DNA from: Campylobacteraceae bacterium
GTDB taxonomy: Bacteria; Campylobacterota; Campylobacteria; Campylobacterales; Sulfurovaceae
DNA: 6,302 nt
Direction of reading: 5' to 3'
Assembly: GCA_026995985.1 (NCBI GenBank)
Contig: JALWNF010000055.1
Location: 1-6,302, forward strand
Shown piece by piece: positions 1 through 6,158 of the stretch (positions are counted from its first letter, which is position 1; each line of letters starts with the position of its first letter). Made by a program: the position numbers and the translations under genes. Under the pieces are notes generated by a model. It made no database searches. It saw nothing but the letters and a program-made list of their open reading frames with translations, and was not told the origin of the DNA.

Positions 1-1541
1 CAGCACAGATTCAGACATACTTAGAGTATGTCTTTGAGATGCCATTTGGTAAATTTAGCCAAAAAGCACTTCAAGTAAAAGATGTCCAAGAGAGACTTGA
101 CCTTGACCACTTTTCACTAGAGGAGCCTAAAAAGAGGATTGTAGAGTTCTTCTCTGTGCGACAACTAGCTGAACAAAGAGAAGTTAACCTTGATGGAAGT
201 GCAGGAGCTATTCTTTGCTTCTGGGGACCTCCTGGGGTTGGAAAAACATCACTTGCTAACTCTATTGCTAAAGCTTTAGATAGACCTTTGGTACGAATAG
301 CCCTTGGTGGATTAGAAGATGTAAATGAGCTAAGAGGACATAGAAGAACCTATGTAGGAGCAATGCCAGGGCGTTTAGTTCAAGGGTTTATTACGGCTAA
401 GAGCATGAACCCTGTGATTGTACTAGATGAAATTGACAAAGTAGGACGTGGACACCGTGGAGACCCAACAGCTGTTCTTTTAGAAATCTTAGACCCTGAA
501 CAGAACAAAGAGTACCGTGACTACTACCTAAACTTTAACATAGATTTAAGTAAAGCTATCTTTATTGCCACTGCCAATGATGTAGCTCAAATTCCTACTC
601 CACTTCGTGACCGTATGGAGTTTATAGAGGTAAGCTCCTACACCCCAAATGAGAAGCTAGAGATTGCAAAACGGTATCTTATTCCTCAAGAGCTAAAAAA
701 ACATGCTCTTAAAGAGGAGGAGTTTGAGATAACTAACAAAGCTCTAAAGATACTTATTGATGAGTATACAAGAGAACCAGGGGTAAGAGGACTACGCCGC
801 AAAATTGCAGGTATAATGAGAAAGGTAGCCACTAAACTACTTCTAAATGATAAACTAGAAAAAGTAAAGATTAAAATCAAAGATTTACCTGAATTTGCTA
901 ATAAAAAGGTATTTGAAATCTCAAATGTTGACAAAGAGCCTCTTGTTGGTGTAGTAAATGGTCTAGCGTGGACATCTGTAGGTGGAGATGTACTTAAGAT
1001 AGAGGCTATTAAACTCAAAGGGAGAGGCTCTGTTAAACTTACAGGTAGCCTTGGTGATGTTATGAAAGAGTCAGCTCACATTGCCTTTTCAGTTGTAAAA
1101 AGGCTTATAGAAGATGGCTCTTTAACCATAGATAAAAATCTAATTCCTCTAAAAGAGAAAGAGTCTATAGAGAGTGTTGAGCCAAATGAAATCTTTAAGC
1201 GTTTCGACTTACACATTCATGTCCCAGAGGGTGCTACTCCAAAAGATGGACCAAGTGCTGGAATCACTATGGCTGTTGCTATTGCCTCAATCTTATCTGA
1301 ACAAAAGGTAGACAATAAAATAGCCATGACAGGAGAGTTAACCCTAACAGGAAAAGTTCTACCTATTGGTGGACTAAAAGAGAAGCTCATAGCAGCCTAT
1401 AAAGCAGGAGTTACCAAAGCTCTTATTCCACAAAAGAACTATGAGCGTGATTTAGAGGAGATTCCAAATGAAGTAAAAGAGGCTATTGAGATTATTGCTG
1501 TCTTAAAGATAGAAGATGTATTAAAAGAGGCATTAGTTTAA
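1..1541 (+). CDS. lon: ATP-dependent Lon protease, C-terminal part (5' end outside window)
   Basis: Lon is a cytoplasmic hexameric AAA+ protease that unfolds and degrades damaged and regulatory proteins. The reading frame is open to the left edge (first full codon at base 3), and residues before the Met at 39 (AQIQTYLEYVFE) align with the Lon segment ahead of the AAA+ module, so 39 is an internal Met and the N-terminal substrate-binding domain lies outside the window. Counting from that Met: Walker A GPPGVGKT 63-70, Walker B VIVLDEID 126-133, sensor-1 Asn180, probable arginine finger Arg192 (in DRME), sensor-2 Arg250 (GVRGL), then the protease domain with catalytic Ser406 in PKDGPSAG and Lys449 in GGLKEK, 43 residues apart as in E. 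coli. All key residues are present, so the enzyme should be active. About 19 extra residues lie between VVKRL and the HIHVPEG motif compared with E. coli Lon. It ends at a TAA followed by an intrinsic terminator. Confidence 0.97.
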   Translation, partial: AQIQTYLEYVFEMPFGKFSQKALQVKDVQERLDLDHFSLEEPKKRIVEFFSVRQLAEQREVNLDGSAGAILCFWGPPGVGKTSLANSIAKALDRPLVRIALGGLEDVNELRGHRRTYVGAMPGRLVQGFITAKSMNPVIVLDEIDKVGRGHRGDPTAVLLEILDPEQNKEYRDYYLNFNIDLSKAIFIATANDVAQIPTPLRDRMEFIEVSSYTPNEKLEIAKRYLIPQELKKHALKEEEFEITNKALKILIDEYTREPGVRGLRRKIAGIMRKVATKLLLNDKLEKVKIKIKDLPEFANKKVFEISNVDKEPLVGVVNGLAWTSVGGDVLKIEAIKLKGRGSVKLTGSLGDVMKESAHIAFSVVKRLIEDGSLTIDKNLIPLKEKESIESVEPNEIFKRFDLHIHVPEGATPKDGPSAGITMAVAIASILSEQKVDNKIAMTGELTLTGKVLPIGGLKEKLIAAYKAGVTKALIPQKNYERDLEEIPNEVKEAIEIIAVLKIEDVLKEALV

Positions 1542-1546
1542 TTTTT

Positions 1547-1573
1547 GCCACAACATATTTAGTTGTGGTTTTT
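1547..1573 (+). terminator. Rho-independent terminator of lon
   Basis: A perfect 7-bp stem, CCACAAC (1548-1554) and GTTGTGG (1562-1568), encloses a 7-nt loop and is followed at once by TTTTT (1569-1573), then more T-rich sequence. It begins 6 nt after the lon stop codon. On the minus strand the hairpin is followed by CAAAAATT, with no T tract, so it should terminate only plus-strand transcripts. The loop and right arm overlap the stop codon of the converging small gene (1559-1561). Confidence 0.85.
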
Positions 1574-1753
1574 ATCTTTTTTATATAGCTTAAACTCTCT
1601 ATACATCTTAATAAATAGAGGAATAACCACTAGAGTTGCTATTGGTGGAGGACCATTATAAATATGCTGTTCTACCAACATATTATAAGCCCCCCAAAAG
1701 AGAATAACTGTTCCCAAAGCCATTAAAATTACTGCAAAAATTAGATGTTTCAC
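1559..1753 (-). CDS. Small two-helix membrane protein of unknown function (64 aa)
   Basis: I do not recognise a family. The 64-residue product has a hydrophobic helix at about 4-24, a short polar loop with YNGPPP at 32-37, a second hydrophobic stretch at about 38-50, and a basic tail (YREFKLYKKDK). The positive charges at both ends suggest an inner-membrane hairpin with both termini in the cytoplasm. The start is GTG at 1753-1751: an in-frame TAA lies five codons upstream (1768-1766), no ATG occurs between, and AAAAGG (1767-1762) sits 8 nt before the GTG. The next choice, ATG at codon 11, would cut the first helix. The gene begins 2 nt after the TAG of the TPR gene, so translational coupling is likely and a shared role at the membrane is plausible. 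Short length leaves some doubt that it is expressed. Confidence 0.68.
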   Translation of the reverse strand: MKHLIFAVILMALGTVILFWGAYNMLVEQHIYNGPPPIATLVVIPLFIKMYREFKLYKKDKNHN

Positions 1754-1755
1754 AA

Positions 1756-3669
1756 CTAAGACCTTTTATTAATTTTTTTAAACTCTATTGATTTCATATA
1801 AAAATCTGTAGCACTCTCTTTATCTTTTTCCAAAAGAGCTAAATAGCTCCTATAGGCATAACTTCTAGCTAAACTCTGCCTAGCTAATATATTATCTAAC
1901 TTTAGACTCTTTTTAGCTAAAGCAATAGCCTCATGAAGTGATACTCCTGCCTCTATTGGTTTGTTGTTTTCTAAATCCAACAGAGCTAAATCATTAAGCA
2001 AATTGGCTACCTCTAGGCTATATTTTAAGTGGTTTAGTCTATTTAACTTTTTATATGAGAGAATAGCTCTTTTATAGTGTCTCTTAGCAATCAAATACTC
2101 TCCTCTTTTTGCCTCTATTTTAGCAAGTAATCTCTCCATCTCAATTAAATAGACCCTATATAGATTACTTCTGTTTTTCTCAAAGAGTTTTTTATATATA
2201 TCTAGTGACTGTTTATAGTATGATTTAGCCACTTTAAATTTTTCCTCTTCCAATTTAAGCTGACTTAATCTACTATAAGAGAGTGCTAAATAGGTATAAT
2301 TTTTCATAGATTTTTTATCTAATATAGGCTTAATAACATCTACTGCTTCAAAATATTTTTTAAGAGCCAACTCTCTTTTGTCCATAAGCAGATAGGTCTT
2401 AGCTAGACTATTTAGACTCTTATATTGAAGTATTGTAAATCGATTTTTCCCCTTTTTCGATAATAAAGCATAGAGTTCAATCGCCTCCTCTCTTAAACTA
2501 ATTGACAAGTTAAAGTCTCTCTTCTCATAAGCATAAAAGTTAGCCATAATATTTAAAGCCATACCTAGACGTATTTTGTTTCTCTCTTTACCTTGTTTAG
2601 CTTTTTCTCTAAGCTTAGCTAAGAGTTTTTTGTATATTTTATCTGATTGTAACAGTAGTTTTTGTTGCTCTCTTTGATTTTTAGTCAATGCTCTTATCTT
2701 TGAGACTACTAAAGTATTGGCTATAGCATATTTCTCAAAATCTTTTTTAACTAAAGGAGATAACTCTTCTAATACTTGACGATAGATTCTCTCTGTAGCA
2801 TTTACCTCTCCCATCTTCTCAAAGAGCTCTCCTTGATGAGCAAGAGTAACTACTCTCTCCTCTTTAGTTATCTCTTTATTCTCTAAAGCTCTCTTATAGA
2901 ACTTAGTAGCCAAAGAGAGATTGCCCTCTTTTACAAAATGCATAGCATAATCATTAAGCTCTTTAACTGTTGCATTGAAATCTCTACTTAAGTTTCCATC
3001 TTTTATAACAAATTTTAAACCACTCTTACCTTTAAAGTCTTTAACCAACTCTTCTGAACTATATTTTGCCTTCTCCTCATCTGAAACCAGAGAAGATACA
3101 ACTGATGCTGTAATATCCATTGCCTTAAATACTTTTGAGTTAACTCTGTTGTCACTATTAGAAAAACTATCTTTAAGAGCTTTTAGCTTTTCAATATCTA
3201 CCTCCACTATCTCTTCTACTATAGGCTGTTGTGTATTATAGCTTTTTGGGGAAGTAGTATTTAAAAGATTAAAACTTGATAAAATCTTATCTCCATAAAG
3301 GTTAAAGAGTATTAAAGAGAAGATAACTGTAACTAAAATAGTACCCAATACTATCCATATAACCTTAGCACTCTTTTGCTTTTTAACTTTAGCTATAAGT
3401 ACAACACCTTCAGCATCTGCAAAAGTTTTTAATCTTCTTTTTGCCTCTTTAAGTAACTCTATATCATCATGTATTAAAGTAACAAAAGTACTTTTTGATG
3501 CAATTTTAGCTTCAAAGTGAAAACCATATAGTTCAGATTTATCTAAAATCTTTATCATATCCCAAATAGTTTGATTGACCTTAAGTGTTCTAGCATGAAG
3601 ATTAGGCTTATATGATTTTCGATTTTGGACAGTTACATCTGTAGGTATATAGGTATTACTCTTTTTCAA
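1756..3669 (-). CDS. Single-pass membrane protein with C-terminal tetratricopeptide repeats, function unknown (637 aa)
   Basis: Layout: an N-terminal probably cytoplasmic region (1-101) with a possible small alpha/beta fold at about 28-97; one strong membrane helix at about 103-124, preceded by a Lys-rich stretch (KVKKQKSAK); a Ser/Asn/Glu-rich linker (about 130-235); then a helical TPR array to the C-terminus. Repeat-like units with the A...Y..A pattern lie near 240-265, 278-305, 373-400, 420-448, 464-494, 514-540, 558-586 and 604-632. The Lys-rich flank before the helix suggests the TPR part is periplasmic, where it would act as a protein-binding scaffold. No catalytic motif is visible. The start is TTG at 3669-3667: an in-frame TAA lies four codons upstream, AAGGAT (3680-3675) is 5 nt before it, and the first in-frame Met is residue 38. 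I cannot assign a pathway; it is probably co-translated with the small membrane protein downstream. Confidence 0.88.
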   Translation of the reverse strand: MKKSNTYIPTDVTVQNRKSYKPNLHARTLKVNQTIWDMIKILDKSELYGFHFEAKIASKSTFVTLIHDDIELLKEAKRRLKTFADAEGVVLIAKVKKQKSAKVIWIVLGTILVTVIFSLILFNLYGDKILSSFNLLNTTSPKSYNTQQPIVEEIVEVDIEKLKALKDSFSNSDNRVNSKVFKAMDITASVVSSLVSDEEKAKYSSEELVKDFKGKSGLKFVIKDGNLSRDFNATVKELNDYAMHFVKEGNLSLATKFYKRALENKEITKEERVVTLAHQGELFEKMGEVNATERIYRQVLEELSPLVKKDFEKYAIANTLVVSKIRALTKNQREQQKLLLQSDKIYKKLLAKLREKAKQGKERNKIRLGMALNIMANFYAYEKRDFNLSISLREEAIELYALLSKKGKNRFTILQYKSLNSLAKTYLLMDKRELALKKYFEAVDVIKPILDKKSMKNYTYLALSYSRLSQLKLEEEKFKVAKSYYKQSLDIYKKLFEKNRSNLYRVYLIEMERLLAKIEAKRGEYLIAKRHYKRAILSYKKLNRLNHLKYSLEVANLLNDLALLDLENNKPIEAGVSLHEAIALAKKSLKLDNILARQSLARSYAYRSYLALLEKDKESATDFYMKSIEFKKINKRS

Positions 3670-3671
3670 AA

Positions 3672-3702
3672 AATATCCTTAAATTAATATTAAAAGGATA
3701 TT
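3672..3702. repeat. 9-bp inverted repeat over the TPR-gene ribosome binding site
   Basis: AATATCCTT (3672-3680) and AAGGATATT (3694-3702) are perfect reverse complements separated by 13 nt, and the spacer itself contains the palindrome TTAATATTAA (3684-3693). In the minus-strand mRNA the arm nearer the gene contains the AAGGAT ribosome binding site, and it runs into six U residues that reach the TTG start. It could hide the ribosome binding site, act as a weak attenuator between the M16-like gene and the TPR gene, or be a protein-binding dyad. The stem has only two G-C pairs, so its stability is modest. Confidence 0.6.
3675..3680 (-). promoter_or_regulatory. Ribosome binding site fixing the TTG start of the TPR gene
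   Basis: On the minus strand AAGGAT precedes TTG with a 5-nt gap, and an in-frame TAA overlaps its upstream edge (3681-3679). It is the only good Shine-Dalgarno match near the open frame and therefore decides the TTG start. The same bases form part of one arm of the 9-bp inverted repeat at 3672-3702. Confidence 0.7.
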
Positions 3703-3732
3703 CTATTAAAATAAACTTAATAAAAAATTGTA

Positions 3733-3738
3733 ATTATA
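3733..3738 (-). promoter_or_regulatory. Possible -10 box for the TPR gene
   Basis: A perfect TATAAT on the minus strand (3738-3733) lies about 64 nt upstream of the TTG start and just after the stop codon of the M16-like gene. No -35 match is visible. The surrounding sequence is almost entirely A and T, so a chance match is quite possible. If real, the TPR pair has its own promoter, with a leader that contains the inverted repeat. Confidence 0.25.
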
Positions 3739-3743
3739 ATATT

Positions 3744-5042
3744 TTATTTATTTTTTTTTATTTTTTTTGTATTTTTTACAAAAAAATCTTTTGCAATCTC
3801 TTTATGCCTCTTAATAAAATCATTTAACTCACTAAGTTTAATAGCCTCTATCTTTTTTAACTCCTCTTTAGTGTATCCTAAAGGTTGGTTGTTGTAGTAT
3901 TCATGAAAGGCTCTGTTGAGTCGTTGAGATAGAGTCTCATTTCTAAGAGGTTCAGAGCCAAGCAGAAACTGCTGTGCAGAGCTTAACTCCTCTTGGGTTA
4001 CACCTTTGTCTAAAAAGCTCTTAACCACCTCTTTAACTGAAGCTACTGCCTCATCACCACTCTCTACTTTTGTCTGCAAATAACCAGAAAAGTAGCTATT
4101 GGTTTTGTTGATATTAAAACGGCTATAGGCAGAGTAGGCTAACCCTTTTTTGACCCTTATCTCCTCCATTAGACGTGAACCAAAACCTGAACTTCCTAAG
4201 ATAAAAGAGGCGACCCTAGAGAGGTATCGCTCTTTTGAGTCGTAAGGGACATCTAAAGGAGAGCCAAAGTAGACATAAGCCTGTTTACTTGGAACAATCT
4301 TCTTTTTTATCTGCTCTTTTGCAACAGGCTTCATTGTTGGTATAGGTTTTACCTCTACTTTAGGTAACAAAGCAAGAACTGAACTAGCCAACTCTTTGGC
4401 CTCTGTCTGGTTCAAATCTCCACCCATAACCACAATAGCGTTGTTGATGCCCAAATAGTTTTTAACCTGATTTTCAATATCTTCTAGTGTAATGCTCTTT
4501 ACACTATCTATGGTTCCTAAAGATGGTTTTGCTAATGGGGTATTTGGAAAGAGCATCTTTTTCATCTCTAAAGAGGAGATATAGTCAAAATCACTCTCTT
4601 TTCTCTTTAGTGTACCTAGAGTTTTTGTCTTAATCTTTTGGAGAGTCTCTTTTGAGTAGTTTGGGTCTTGAAGTAGCTCTTTTAGACGCTCTATAGCCTC
4701 TTTAAACTGCTCTTTTAGTGAGCCAACTTCTAAAACAAAGGTCTCTTTTCCTACATGAGCCGAAAGCGAAATGGCATGGTTGTCTAGCTTTGTTGCAAAA
4801 CCTGTACTTCCATCTTTTTTTGTCCCCTCATTAAGCAAAGAGGCCGTCATCTTTACTAAACCATCTTTACTATCTGTCAAAGAACCTGCATTTTGAAAAA
4901 TAAGTTGCATAGAGGCGATTGGTAAGTTTTTGTCCTCTTCAAATATAAACGGCACCTTTGTACCATTAACCTCAATATTGCTAAGGTTAGCACTCATTAA
5001 AATTCCTTGTATTGTAAATATTAAAAGTAGTATCTTTTTCAT
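3744..5042 (-). CDS. Exported M16-family peptidase homologue lacking the zinc motif (probable non-catalytic subunit)
   Basis: This 432-residue protein has the usual length and two-half layout of bacterial M16B peptidases. An N-terminal signal peptide (about 1-18, basic start then LLLIFTIQGILMSA) predicts export to the periplasm. The first half aligns at GLVKMTASLLNEGT (61-74) with the active-site segment GLAHFLEHMLFKGT of active members, but the HxxEH residues are Lys64, Ala67 and Ser68, and no glutamate aligns clearly as the third zinc ligand. The second half keeps the typical RVKKGLAYS block (296-304), whose Arg/Tyr pair is linked to substrate binding in M16B enzymes. The likely role is the inactive partner of an HxxEH-bearing M16 protein encoded elsewhere. 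ATG is chosen because it opens the signal peptide; it lies 8 nt after the mqnC stop, with AGG of the ribosome binding site overlapping that TAG. H. pylori has a homologue (HP0657, sometimes called ymxG) beside mqnC. The C-terminus is a Lys-rich tail encoded by long A runs. Confidence 0.92.
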   Translation of the reverse strand: MKKILLLIFTIQGILMSANLSNIEVNGTKVPFIFEEDKNLPIASMQLIFQNAGSLTDSKDGLVKMTASLLNEGTKKDGSTGFATKLDNHAISLSAHVGKETFVLEVGSLKEQFKEAIERLKELLQDPNYSKETLQKIKTKTLGTLKRKESDFDYISSLEMKKMLFPNTPLAKPSLGTIDSVKSITLEDIENQVKNYLGINNAIVVMGGDLNQTEAKELASSVLALLPKVEVKPIPTMKPVAKEQIKKKIVPSKQAYVYFGSPLDVPYDSKERYLSRVASFILGSSGFGSRLMEEIRVKKGLAYSAYSRFNINKTNSYFSGYLQTKVESGDEAVASVKEVVKSFLDKGVTQEELSSAQQFLLGSEPLRNETLSQRLNRAFHEYYNNQPLGYTKEELKKIEAIKLSELNDFIKRHKEIAKDFFVKNTKKIKKNK

Positions 5043-5050
5043 CTCTTGAC

Positions 5051-6112
5051 CTAAAATCTCTCTAAAATCTCATAAGCAGTATTTCGCTTTGCAGGGTGTT
5101 CACCCACATCACGAATAAGCTCTATCATCTCTTGTTGATTCATGGAGTTAGTAGCTCCTGCTGCCGAGACTACATTCTCTTCCATCATGGTTGAGCCTAA
5201 ATCGTTTGCTCCAAACTTTAAAGCCATCTGACCTATGTAGCTTCCTTGTGTAACCCATGAGCTTTGAATGTTGGGAATATTATCTAAAAATAGCCGTGCT
5301 ACAGCTAAATAGCGTAAATATTGGTTAGGAGTTGTCTTTGTAATGGTTGGAAGTTCACGCTTTAGTTGTGTATGGTCACTCTGGTAACTCCACATAATAA
5401 AGGCTCTAAAGCCACCTGTTTCATCTTGAAGTCTACGAATATGGTCAAAATGCTCCACAATCTCACGTGTAGTCTCAACTGTTCCAAACATCATAGTAGC
5501 AGTCGACTTAATGCCTAGCTTATGTGCCTCTCTATGTACCTCTAACCAAGTATCTTTATCTAACTTTTTAGGTGCAATTATATCTCTAACTCTATCTGAG
5601 AGTATCTCTGCTCCAGCTCCAGGGATTGAGCTTAGACCCTTTGCCTTTAGACGTGCTAAGACCTCTTTAATAGAAATCTTAGAGCGACGAGCAATATAGT
5701 CTACCTCAATAGCAGAGAAACCATGTATGGTAACTTCTGGATATTTGTTATGAATATGCTCTACCAAATCCTCATACCACTCAATCTCCAACTTTGGGTG
5801 GACTCCCCCTTGAAAGAGTATCTGTGTCCCTCCAATAGCAAGGAGTTCTTCTATCTTTTGGTCTATCTCATCAAAGGTTAAGATGTAGGCATCTTCTTTT
5901 TTTTCATGAGTGTAAAAGGCACAAAATTTACAGTCAACCCAACAGATATTGGTATAGTTTATGTTTCTATCAACTACAAAGGTTGTTACCCCTTTTGGGT
6001 GTAGCTTTTTTTTCATCTCGGTTGCCATGCGTCCAAGTGTTTTGAGGTCTGCTTTCTCAATTAGCTCTACTGCTTCATCTATTGTCATTCTTCTAGTATT
6101 TAAGGCACTCAT
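5051..6112 (-). CDS. mqnC: Cyclic dehypoxanthine futalosine synthase (radical SAM)
   Basis: MqnC is a cytoplasmic radical SAM enzyme that cyclises dehypoxanthine futalosine, the committed ring-forming step of the futalosine route to menaquinone, used by Campylobacterota for anaerobic and microaerobic respiration. The 353-residue product has the family's normal length. The [4Fe-4S] site is C57-x3-C61-x2-C64 (NICWVDCKFC), preceded by NYTN. Further family blocks are GGTQILFQGGVHP (94-106), the SAM-binding-type GAGAEIL (165-171), ATMMFGTVET (205-214) and the C-terminal GANDLGSTMMEENVVSAAG (301-319). These fit MqnC better than the related aminofutalosine synthase MqnE or the F420 enzyme CofH, though the families are close. 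ATG at 6112 has AAGGAT 4 nt upstream. It heads a tight pair with the M16-like gene 8 nt downstream. A TATAAT box lies about 28 nt ahead of the start. Confidence 0.95.
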   Translation of the reverse strand: MSALNTRRMTIDEAVELIEKADLKTLGRMATEMKKKLHPKGVTTFVVDRNINYTNICWVDCKFCAFYTHEKKEDAYILTFDEIDQKIEELLAIGGTQILFQGGVHPKLEIEWYEDLVEHIHNKYPEVTIHGFSAIEVDYIARRSKISIKEVLARLKAKGLSSIPGAGAEILSDRVRDIIAPKKLDKDTWLEVHREAHKLGIKSTATMMFGTVETTREIVEHFDHIRRLQDETGGFRAFIMWSYQSDHTQLKRELPTITKTTPNQYLRYLAVARLFLDNIPNIQSSWVTQGSYIGQMALKFGANDLGSTMMEENVVSAAGATNSMNQQEMIELIRDVGEHPAKRNTAYEILERF

Positions 6113-6140
6113 TGTTATCCTTATTTTTTTATAATTGGTG

Positions 6141-6146
6141 ATTATA
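6141..6146 (-). promoter_or_regulatory. Probable -10 box of the mqnC promoter
   Basis: A perfect TATAAT reads on the minus strand (6146-6141), 28 nt before the mqnC ATG, which implies a short leader of about 20 nt. The expected -35 position (about 6164-6169, AAGATA) does not match TTGACA; weak or absent -35 boxes are usual for sigma-70 promoters in Campylobacterota. The box lies in the 45-bp gap after the upstream gene's stop codon. Confidence 0.55.
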
Positions 6147-6158
6147 CTATGCTATAAT
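6141..6158. repeat. Short dyad holding back-to-back TATAAT boxes
   Basis: ATTATA (6141-6146) and TATAAT (6153-6158) form a 6-bp inverted repeat with a 6-bp centre. The minus-strand copy is the likely mqnC -10 box. The plus-strand copy is preceded by TGC (6150-6152), an extended -10 form, but no gene lies downstream on that strand in the window. The dyad may be an operator or simply chance in AT-rich DNA. Confidence 0.35.

Noticed and set aside
39..41. ATG as the start of Lon
   Set aside because: The frame stays open to the window edge and the preceding residues match Lon, so this is an internal Met and not the start of a shortened Lon.
686..1018. Minus-strand open frame of 110 codons inside lon
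   Set aside because: It lies opposite the highly conserved AAA+ to protease-domain junction of lon; its translation is Ser/Leu-rich low complexity typical of an antisense shadow, with no family resemblance.
2975..3241. Plus-strand open frame of 88 codons inside the TPR gene
   Set aside because: It is antisense to the linker region of the TPR protein, and its Ser/Leu/Thr-rich translation looks like a shadow of Lys/Glu-rich coding sequence.
3672..3702. The inverted repeat as a standard terminator of the M16-like gene
   Set aside because: The stem has only two G-C pairs and a 13-nt loop and it overlaps the next gene's ribosome binding site, so strong termination is unlikely; it is kept as a possible regulatory structure.
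5511..5699. Plus-strand open frame of 62 codons inside mqnC
   Set aside because: It is fully contained opposite conserved mqnC codons and has no recognisable protein features.
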